A DNA stretch of 64,000 nucleotides from contig JAIWND010000016.1 of the NCBI GenBank assembly GCA_025330725.1, positions 310,001-374,000 on the forward strand, read 5' to 3'. Positions 13,614 through 26,416 of the stretch are shown here, piece by piece. The position numbers and the translations under genes were made by a program. The notes beneath the pieces are model-generated. The model had not been told where the DNA came from. It saw nothing but the letters and a program-made list of their open reading frames with translations, and did not search any database. How positions within the stretch are numbered: the first letter of the stretch is position 1; every line of letters begins with the position of its first letter. This DNA is from Chlamydoabsidia padenii. Its lineage: Eukaryota; Mucoromycota; Mucoromycetes; Mucorales; Cunninghamellaceae.

Positions 13614-14984
13614 TTGTGGTTATCACATTTTACTTCTTATAGATATGTATTCCCTCCCCTTCACGTTTATATAGTTATAGATTCTCATGTAGTTTTTTTT
13701 TTTGCCCATTCTTTCCTCTCCTCTTCATTATACCAAATAAAAAAATCATATCATTTCTTTGTCGTCCATTACTTGTTAACGTGTCCACATCATCATTGCG
13801 GGATCTGACATTCACATTGTCGGAGTTGAAACGTCTTTTTGCATGAATGTAATTGAAATTCCGCTTAGTAATCGTGAAACTCTCATTGGAAGAAGATGGG
13901 CACAAAACCGATTTGGTAATTGTACCATATGCATCTTTTTGAACTTTGTGTCACGAAATTGAAACAAAGTGAGTATTCATGACGTATACGACTGAACACT
14001 AGCAAGAAAGGAAATCGGTTTTCATTATTGCTTTTTTTATCTTTCATGCAATGATCAGCTTGCTTTTACAAAGATTGATCTATCCCTTTGAACCCTTTTC
14101 TATGCTATCCTCGTCCACCCCATACAAGTAGATATGTACATAGTTCTCCATTTTTGTTAGCTTGTTTATAAAAAGTTTGTATGGAGACGATCCGATTTAG
14201 AAGACAAATGTAAAGGTCATTTGGTCAACATCATTCCAATATCGCCTACTGATAAAGAAAAGGAAAAATCAAGCAATTACAGTTTCACTGTAATGCAAGG
14301 CATACTATTGGTTCTTTCTTAAGGATCGCTATTATTATTCAGGGCGGAATGAACAAAAAGACAGCTCAGTGATATGTGATTGGTGCAACCCATCTTTTTC
14401 AACATGAAGGATTATCATCGTTTTGCAAAACTTTGTTTGATGAGAATATCAGAACAACTCTTATTATCTCTCCCCCAATGGAATCTATCGACGCACTGAC
14501 TCGGACTATTGAATTTAAAAAATGAGGGCTCCCCCCATTTTCATGACTCGCACAGACAGGGCGTGAAGGAGTGTGAGAAAATAATTATACTTCAAGCCCC
14601 GCCAAAGGGTCTTCGTAAAGTGTCGAGAATGACATTAATGAATAGATCAAATCATCTGATGTCTCTCTTAAATCTGCTTAAATATGTTAAGAATATGGTA
14701 TGTTGTTTTTGATCAAGAGGTTTGGAAGAGAAGGCAAGTATCTTGCTTGAGTCATGCAGATGTTCGGGATTTGAAAATGAATGTGATTTCCAACGGAGGG
14801 GGTCGAGGTTGCCGAGACCTTTTTTTTTTTGGGCTGGGGGTCAAAAAGGCATGAACTCAAAAACTTTCATATAAATTCAAAAATAGCATGTGCGCCATTT
14901 TCTCTCTTTCTTCTTTTCCCTTTTTCACAACTTTTATTACAACTACTTTTTTACATTTCCACTTCTCCTCTCTTTTACAGCACA
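13614..14984. other. Intergenic: flippase 3' flank and promoter of the beta-trefoil gene
   Basis: About 1.37 kb without a supported gene. 13614-13800 is a T-rich 3' flank. TTCGGGATTTGAAAA at 14763-14777 matches the recurrent promoter element, about 210 bp upstream of the ATG at 14985. A T10 run followed by GGGCTGGGGG lies at 14821-14840. The last 80 bp are C/T-rich, as upstream of other genes here. Confidence 0.5.
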
Positions 14985-15261
14985 ATGGAAAACAACAACA
15001 ATACCTGGTTTTATATTCAATCTACTAAAACTGGTCATGTCGTATCTGCTTGTCGACAAATTCAAAATGGTGAAGTGGAAGCGGCAAGATCCCAAGTACA
15101 CGTCTATGCTCCCCTTCAAACTGATGACGAACTATGGACTTGGTCAGGACAATACATTCGAAACAAAGCCACTAGTCTTGTATTGGACATTCGAAAAGGT
15201 AAGTCTCCTAACAAAACAAAAAAAAACAAAATTGTCTTTTACATTCATCGTCTCACTTTCT

Positions 15262-15305
<44 letters not shown>

Positions 15306-16170
15306 TACATTATAGGTCGTCTACGGTTGATTGAAGACACTGAAATATGTTTGTATCAAGAAAAACCTCTGGAAGCGGCAAGTAATCAACTGTGGGGGGT
15401 GCGCGATGCAGCAGCTAACTCGTCATCAACACTGTCACATGGAAAACTGATATACTCAATCTCAAACGCCGACTGGACCTTAATGCAAGACGGAGACAGG
15501 CTTTTATTATACCCTCAAGAACCTCTTTTATCTTATGATACTTGGGACTTGGTTGCTGAAGGTTGTCTACTGCCTTCTTTATCTTCTTCCTCACCTACTA
15601 CTACTACCTCTGAATGGAATGGTCCTACTACACCTGGCAACATATCTTCTCTTGATTATGACTATCCACAAGGTGGTCTTACTCCTGCTAAACGTGGCTC
15701 CCAAGGCTCAGTCAACTTGTATTCGATGGATAGTTTTAAAGATTATCATGATCGACTATATCGTGAAAAGGATACTCACCTTAGGTAAAGTCATGTTAAA
15801 ACAAAAAAAAAAAAAGTAGGGAAGGCTGATGATTAACTCGATTATATTGTTATAGTGACAAGGCGATCAGTATGGCTATTGCTTATCATTCTTGGATAGC
15901 AACAACTTTAGATCCCATCAAGGAAGATGATGAATCAAGTCGAATTCAACTCCAGAATCAAGCGGAACAGGAGGTAATACGAAGATTGGGGGGGGGGTGG
16001 TTACATACATACTCGGATGATTAAATGTTTTTGGTTACTTTGGTGTATATTTTTAGGCCCTGGATTTGCTGCTATCGGATCAATACCAAGATCACCACAA
16101 AGAAACTGTCATCCATCTTACAAGTCGCTATGTCACTCTACTCATCGATCAAAAGGTCTCTACATCATAA
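14985..16170 (+). CDS. Beta-trefoil (ricin-B-like lectin fold) domain protein
   Basis: Predicted ~304-residue cytosolic protein; no signal peptide at the chosen ATG (14985). Exons 14985-15198, 15316-15784, 15856-15973, 16057-16170. The first ~115 residues carry beta-trefoil repeats: TWFYIQSTKTGHVV, DELWTWSGQYIRNKATSLVLD and NQLWGVRD resemble the W/QxW and iRn.atglvLDi signatures of CBM13/ricin-B-like domains. That fold usually binds carbohydrate; it does not by itself imply a toxin. The C-terminal half is Ser-rich, then helical and acidic (AYHSWIATTLDP; SDQYQDHHKETVIHLTSRYV). Intron 1 contains 40 uninterrupted T. The 3' end is uncertain: either stop at 16168-16170, with AATAAA near 16336, or a long intron 16156-16470 joining a 14-codon exon that ends about 16512. 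Confidence 0.7.
15264..15303 (+). repeat. T40 homopolymer inside an intron
   Basis: Fills most of intron 1 of the beta-trefoil gene, immediately before its acceptor (TATTACATTATAG). Confidence 0.9.
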
Positions 16171-16880
16171 CCTCCCCTTCTTATATATTATACTGGTATA
16201 GTTTTTATTTTATTTTATTACCTTTCTTATTGTTATTTCTAAATCTTCATATATACATATTGTCTATTCCTTCCCCTTTGTTTTTACTCACCTGTATATA
16301 TTGACTTCAATCATGTTTTCCTGTATATTCAATTTAATAAAACATGGTTTTGTAGTTTGATTAGTGGATTCGATCTTGCTGATTTGACAACAATCTTACT
16401 TTAATACTGTATAATGTCTATGTCTCAATTTGGAAATCTACTCACATTCTTACTGTCTCTTTATCAATAGGTTGCATCATCAATTGTCCCTGACTTTACC
16501 AGATCCATCTAGGGCTCGACCTTTGCAGTTTCTTATGATCGGGGTTTGCAAATAAGCCAATGAAAATCTGCCTCCCTCCCCTTCTTGTGAAAGAAACACT
16601 TGGCACGCAAAGCAAAGAGGTGTAGCGTCCTGATCATTCGTTACAAAAAATAATAATCATAATCATCAGCTAAAAAGTTAGATACTAACTGTTATATTTA
16701 TGATACTAAAGAAGATTGTCGATCAACACCAAGTACTGTATCTTCCCCTTTTTTCTTTCCCCTTGCTCGTTGTCGGGACTTGTAATTATAAAATTTTGAA
16801 AGCAAGCAAAAGGTGTAAACCACCATTTCTCTTGTTTTGTTTTTCTTCCCCTCTCTTCCCCTCTCTCTTTTTTATATATA
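16171..16880. other. Intergenic: 3' flank and carotenoid-oxygenase promoter
   Basis: AATAAA near 16336 could be the poly(A) signal of the upstream gene. A possible alternative last exon (16471-16512) is described under that gene. TCGGGACTTGTAA at 16773-16785 is a promoter-element variant about 100 bp upstream of the ATG at 16881; a C/T-rich leader follows. Confidence 0.5.
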
Positions 16881-18179
16881 ATGTCGACTGTAGAAGATAC
16901 TGTTAAAAGTGCACCCACCAGCAGTCTGGATTACCAGCATGATGACGACAACGATGAAGAAGGATTCACAGTAATTGATGTCAGCTCCTCATCATATACC
17001 AGCGACCCCTCCGAACCTTCATCTCACCATACCGACGAAGATACCAACAAGATGCCTCATACAGAAGACAATAGACCCAGCAGCGATAAAAGTCTCTCTC
17101 CTACTGATCAAGAAAAGGATATCCTAAACAGCACCGACTCTAAAGAAAAGGTACCTAGTATTGATAAGGCCGACATTCTGGCTGACGACACCCGCAACAT
17201 AGATTCCCTTACCTCCAACACTGTCACGACAAACAACTCTGCTGAAATACAAACCGACACCATTACTGACAGCACTAATGTTTGGAACGACAAGGCACCT
17301 GATCATGCGACACCGACTTTGGCCATCTCGGAAGCAACTCATGATCCTTGGAAAGAAGAATCTCAACAAGCCAATCTCCACCATCAAGACGACGACAATA
17401 TTCAGGTGGAAAATGAAAAAGATTATGCTGAACTTGTCCAGGCTACTACTGGAGCTGCACCTACTACCATCCAAAAGGCAACACCACCTATTTTGGATAC
17501 TGAAACATCCCATCGAAAGGTAAGCGATATGAAAAAATAAGATAGTAACTGCAACTCTCATACTAATCACATTTTTTTTTCTTTGTATCTTTAGGGCTTC
17601 CAAAATGCAACAGATATGGATCAAATTGTCGACCTTGAAGTATCTGGACAACTTCCTGATTGGCTCACAGGTGAACATTATACTATTGGTCCTGGTATCT
17701 ACGATGTGAAATATCTACGCAAAGTGGAAATCGATGGTGAAATTCAACATGCCTCAAGCTATTTTACCTTTGGTCATTGGTTTGATACGTAAGTCAATAA
17801 CAAATAGATGTATTCCTCTTTGTTGACTCAATTGAACTTTTTTTCTTTCCCTTCCTAGGCTACCTCTGTTGAATCGATTCGATCTTAATGGACCACGCAA
17901 TACTATTAGTTATCGAAATCGCCTACCAAACAGACGCTTGATTGAAAAGATTAGGGAACATCATGGCTACACACCACCTCATCCTGCAAGCGTATTCAAG
18001 ACTAACAGCAACCAAACCATCTTGTCCAAATTCATGAAATCTAACGCCAAAGCCTTGAAACCTGATGCGGAATTGTGTGGTGCTCGTATCTTGCCAAGTA
18101 TCCCTGGTATTGTTGGTCGTCTCTTTGCACAAAACTCGGCTAAACATGTAAGTCCTGACTCGTTTATCATAAAATCACT

Positions 18180-18220
<41 letters not shown>

Positions 18221-19645
18221 ATTATAGATCCAAGAACTGGATCCATTTGATCTTAGTCCTACTCGCCTGTTTACGTGGGATGAAATCAATCCTAAATTCA
18301 AGGGGTACAGCTCATGTCCTAATGGCCAATTCGATTCTCAAACTGGTGAATATATCAACTTTACTATGGAGGTGGGATACCAATCGTCACAATACCACTT
18401 CTTCTCCATCTCTGATCGTGATCCTCAAGGTACTGTTATTGCCACTCTCAATGCTCCTACTGCGTATGTCAACAGCTTCTCGATTACACCCAAATATATC
18501 GTTTTTGTAAGTAACTTATGAAAATAGTGAAATATAATAATTGTTATTGTAATCCTTCCTCTTTTCTCTCTCATCTGTAGGCGCTCTTTCCTATGATTGC
18601 TAACACTAGTGGTATGAAATTCTCTTGGAACGAAAGCATCTTGGATTCATTCAACTTTGCACCCAACGAATCTACCCTGATTTATGTGATCTCTCGGGAA
18701 AAGCGAATGGTTTCGGCGGTCTTCCAAACAACATCCTGTTTTGCTTTCCATCATGTCAACGCCTTTGAAGATGTTACACAACGTGGCAACAATGTTTACC
18801 TGGATATGATCTGTTACTCCGATGACACCATTGCTCATCAACTAACCACAGGCTCTCTTCGACATCCTGACACAATGCGTCCGTCTCGATTGGCTGCTTC
18901 CGAAGTCCGACGCTATGCTCTTATCAACATTGAAGAAGAACATTTGGCTTACCTTGCCAATCAATCCTCTCTTCCTGGCCGTGGTAGTAACAAGAATAAC
19001 ACAGGCGGTATCTCGGGTCGATTCAGTACAGTGTTTGGCAACATGCTTCGCAATACCAAAAAACAATCTATTCCCGATGCAGCAACTACAGCATCTTCTG
19101 GTGATAATTCCGCCTATGCCTGGATGCCACTTGCGTCATATGAATTACTGGTCCAACCTTCCTTGGAATTACCTCAGATCAATCCCGATTACAATATGAA
19201 TAATTACAAGTATATGTACAGTCTTGGATTCTCTGCTGCAACTTCAATCATGGATGGTCAAATATGGGATAGTATTGTGAAAACGGTAAGGTCATTAACT
19301 CTACTAACATGGTAGTACCTGAACTCATATTGAACTTTTCAGGATGTCAGCAAAAAAGCCATAGTCGCATCTTGGCATCAAGAACATTGTTATCCCAGTG
19401 AAGCAGTGTTTATTCCTCGCCCAAGAACAACACCGAGTGACAATAAACATCAAGGCGATAATTATCTGGAACAACAACTTCAAGAAGATGACGGTGTATT
19501 GGTCAGTGTGGTAATGGACTCGGCACGTGCAACATCCTTCTTACTGATTCTGGATGCAATTACCCTTCATGTACTGGCTACGTCGGATCTTGGCACTTTG
19601 GTTCCCATCAGCTTTGCTCATGGTACATATAGACTTCGTCACTAA
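16881..19645 (+). CDS. Carotenoid (apocarotenoid) cleavage oxygenase
   Basis: Non-haem iron dioxygenase of about 802 residues that cleaves carotenoid or apocarotenoid double bonds. Exons 16881-17519, 17595-17788, 17859-18147, 18228-18506, 18581-19285, 19343-19645. The first ~210 residues are acidic, Ser/Thr/Asp-rich and look disordered. The catalytic domain starts at QLPDWLTGEHYTIGPGIYDV and contains HASSYFTFGHWFDT, the iron-ligand block FHHVNAFED (His ~524-525), and the C-terminal VPISFAHGTYR, whose His is the usual last ligand. Sequence alone cannot separate CarS-like, AcaA-like or Tsp3-like roles of the mucoralean beta-carotene-to-trisporate route; membership of that group is inference from fungal lineage and length. 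Intron 3 has a (CT)n tract at 18183-18216. Confidence 0.88.
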
Positions 19646-19989
19646 ACACCCCCCCATCTCATCTTCTACATTCCTTTTATTACTCTCCATCATTGTTTAT
19701 TATTACTATGCTTTGTCTTTAACGTTTTTTATAAATTAAAGCCTATCTTTATCATATAATCGCATTGTTGTTTATCCACACCACTTTATCATAATAAACT
19801 TGTCATATACATGATTAAAAGAATGTTGAACCAATTTGAGCTTGAAGTGACATTTTGCATGAATGAAAAGGGCGGTTTTTAAATTTTAAATCCCAGTGAT
19901 GAAGTCCCTTGTATGGAGCAATACAGCTTTACGATCGTTTTGACCTGTCTTTTGTGAAAAAAAAAAAATGATGTAGTAAACTTATTTTA
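19646..19989. other. Intergenic AT-rich spacer
   Basis: 3' flank of the oxygenase gene, then the start of the repeat island. It contains GGGCGGTTTTTAAATTTTAAATCCC near 19870-19893, a two-sided version of the recurrent element. No gene seen. Confidence 0.5.
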
Positions 19990-20300
19990 CCCTTTGCCTT
20001 GAATCTTGGGAGAGCTCTACTGCTTCAATGGACAAGTGATGCTCTTGACAAAAGTGACCATGAGCATTCCTTAGCCTATTTCCAACAAACTTTATATAAT
20101 GGCCAATGTACCAAGTCTCTTGTATGGAGCAATACAACCTCACGATCTTGAGGCAATACTGGTCCATACAGTGGACTTGGTATATTGACCATTATATAAA
20201 GTTTGTTGAAAATAGACTAATGAATGCTCATGGTCACTTTTGTCATTAGCATCACTTGTTCATTGAGATAATAGAGCTCTCTTGAGATTCCAGGCGAGAG
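19990..20300. repeat. Fold-back element, family A copy 1
   Basis: Near-perfect inverted repeat with almost no loop: the left arm (about 19995-20140) is the reverse complement of the right arm (about 20150-20298). Shared landmarks are AGAGCTCTA, CAATGGACAAGTGATGCT / AGCATCACTTGTTCATTG, GTGACCATGAGCATT, AACAAACTTTATATAATGG and CCAAGTC...TGTATGG. A transcript would fold into a ~145-bp hairpin. Confidence 0.8.
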
Positions 20301-20392
20301 TAAGCGGTTTTTGAAATAAGTTTGGTCTTGTGTGTCAATTTTTCATTCTGCCACTTTTTTTTTACAAGTCAGGGTAAAACAATCTTGAGGCT

Positions 20393-20870
20393 ATACTGCT
20401 CCATACAGTGGATTTAGTATATTGACCATTATATAAAGTTTGTTGGAAATAGGCTATAATGTCTACATCGCCACTTTAATCATTAGCATCCGTGGACAAT
20501 TGGAGCAAATAGAGCTCGTACCAAAATCCCATGCGCCTGGCAATTCCCCAATAGAGATCAAATCATGTTCCAGACTAAAAGTAAAGAACTATAAGAATGG
20601 ATTTGATGTGGATTCTTCCAATACCATTTGGAGACATCCCTGAAAGGGGACGGTTTCACTTTTTTCACGTCTTCCCTTGTGGACCGTTTCCGCAAAGAGC
20701 GGGTTTCAAACCCCGCACACCCTATGATTCCTTGTAAGAGCTCTACCGTCTCAATGGACAATGGATGCTCATCAATAAATGGGCCATGAGCATTGCTTAG
20801 CCTATTTACAACAAACTTTATATAGAACACCAAGCGCCAAGTTCCTTGTATGGAGCTGTACAGGCTTGCA
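20393..20870. mobile_element. TIR element (MITE-like), family A copy 2
   Basis: About 480 bp. The left end GGCTATACTGCTCCATACAG...CCATTATATAAAGTTTGTT is answered at the right end by AACAAACTTTATATAGAAC...TTGTATGGAGCTGTACAG. The unique centre (GCCTGGCAATTCCCCAATAG; GGGGACGGTTTCACTTTTTT; GCGGGTTTCAAACCCCGC) is shared with the copy at 29555-30015. No transposase ORF, so non-autonomous. Confidence 0.75.
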
Positions 20871-24536
<3,666 letters not shown>

Positions 24537-25205
24537 TTCTTCACGTTTATGCAAAAAAATCATTTTCAACTCCCGACATTTTCAAAGCAGCTGCTGTCAC
24601 TTTTTATCCCGCTTTTTGTACTTCCTTGTTATCATCATTATAAAGAAGATAAAGTTTACAAGGACGTTTCGAATATGCATTGAGGACACTGTTGATTAAT
24701 GAATGCCTAATGCTAACTATATTTGAAACATTGACACAAAGGAAGAGAAAGGCATCCATCTTGTTTATTTGTTCTTTCAAGTGTAATTATGATGATGGAT
24801 TAATAAGATAGAAACGCCAAAAGTCCAAAATTAGTGATCCGATATAAACAACCTTCCTGATCTTTTTTTTTTATTTGTCTGGACTTCGTTTTCGGAACCA
24901 GACCTTTTTATGCAGAAGTGATTTTCAAATCCCGCCACCCGTCATGCAACTACTGCCACTTTTTATCCTTTTTTTTGTAGTTCTTTGTTATCAAAAGAGA
25001 AGTACGTAAATGAGCGCTGTTGTTTTATATATTTATATATATATAAGAGGGGCTTTACGAGGGTGTTTAGAATAGAGGATGGAAACGCGCGAACGTCGTC
25101 GGTGATTCAATACATAATAACAACACCACATGAAATATTGACACAAAAGGAGAGAAAAACATCCTTTCTTTGTTTATTTGCTCTTTCACGAGTAATTATG
25201 ACGAC
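24537..25205. repeat. Diverged tandem duplication, two ~300-bp copies
   Basis: Copy 1 (about 24537-24815) and copy 2 (about 24890-25205) share, in the same order: TTTATGCA followed by a CAA.TCCCG element; GCTGTCACTTTTTATCC / TACTGCCACTTTTTATCC; TTGTTATC; and ATTGACACAAA..GAGAAA..CATCC..TTGTTTATTTG.TCTTTCA. Each copy carries one promoter-like TTCAAATCCCG variant and no credible ORF. Confidence 0.7.
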
Positions 25206-25408
25206 GAAAAACTAAGAGAGGAACTCCCTCTCCCCCAAAGTTAGTATGGGAAAAAGATAAGAAAGGTCCAAAAGTAGGAACCATCCAATTAAACAACCAA
25301 CGCGTGGTTCCATCAGATTTTGTTTTTATTTTCCAAATCCTTCCATCGATAAAAAAAAAAAAAAAAAAAAAAAAGAAAGCAAAAGGAAAGGAGGGAAAAA
25401 TCGCCAGT

Positions 25409-25432
25409 CGGGATTTCAAATGTCTATAAAAG
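25409..25432 (+). promoter_or_regulatory. Promoter of the repeat-exon gene: CGGGATTTCAAA plus TATA box
   Basis: CGGGATTTCAAA at 25409-25420 is followed by TATAAAAG at 25425-25432, about 110-130 bp upstream of the ATG at 25542. A long C/T-rich tract (25440-25490) lies between, as at other start sites in this window. Confidence 0.6.
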
Positions 25433-25541
25433 AGGTCCAATTTTCCTTTTCCCTTTTCTTTTTTTCTTTCTCTTTCTCTTTCTCATTCTCACAAACACAA
25501 ACAAACACACTATTCTTTTTCTGCAATATACAATTCCCAAT

Positions 25542-26366
25542 ATGTCTCAAAACAGTAAGTCAACTCATACCAATGTTTTTACCCTATGTTGGTTTTGACA
25601 CTTTTTAACTTTTTGTTTATAGTGAAGCGACAAAATACTTTTATGGAAATACCTGATGATGAACCTGAACGCATCCCAAAGAAACGCAAACAGCTTACTG
25701 CTGACGAGGTTGAACCTGCCCCCACTTCTGGTACAGTGTCCCCGTTTACCTGTAAGTCAACCCAAAGCAATGTACTTTTTTTTTTTTTTTTTCTAACATC
25801 TTTTTACTCCTGGTTTATAGTGAAGCGACAAAACACTTTTCTGGAACCCCATGATGAACCTGAACATATCCCGAAGGAAATCAAACAGCTTACTGCTGAC
25901 AAGGTTGAACCTGCCCCCACTTCTGGCACAGTGTCTCAGTTTACCTGTAAGTCAACTTGAAGCAATGTACTTTTTTTTTTTTTTTTTTTTTCTAACATCT
26001 TTTTACTCCTGGTTTATAGTGAAGCGACAAAACACTTTTCTGGAACCCCATGATGAACCTGAACATATCCCGAAGGAAATCAAACAGCTTACTGCTGACA
26101 AGGTTGAACCTGCCCCCACTTCTGGCACAGTGTCTCAGTTTACCTGTAAGTCAACTTGAAGCAATGTACTTTTTTTTTTTTTTTTTTTTTCTAACATCTT
26201 TTTACTCCTGGTTTATAGTGAAGCGACAAAACACTTTTCTGGAACCCCATGATGAACCTGAACATATCCCGAAGGAAATCAAACAGCTTACTGCTGACAA
26301 GGTTGAACCTGCCCCCACTTCTGGCACAGTGTCTCCGTTTACCTGTAAGTCAACTTGAAGCAATGC

Positions 26367-26416
<50 letters not shown>

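Noticed and set aside
20393..20870. tRNA or tRNA-derived SINE inside the family A elements
   Set aside because: GCGGGTTTCAAACCCCGC looks like a T-arm and CAATGGACAA slightly like an A box, but they are in the wrong order and spacing and no acceptor or anticodon stem can be drawn. The inverted ends explain the structure better.
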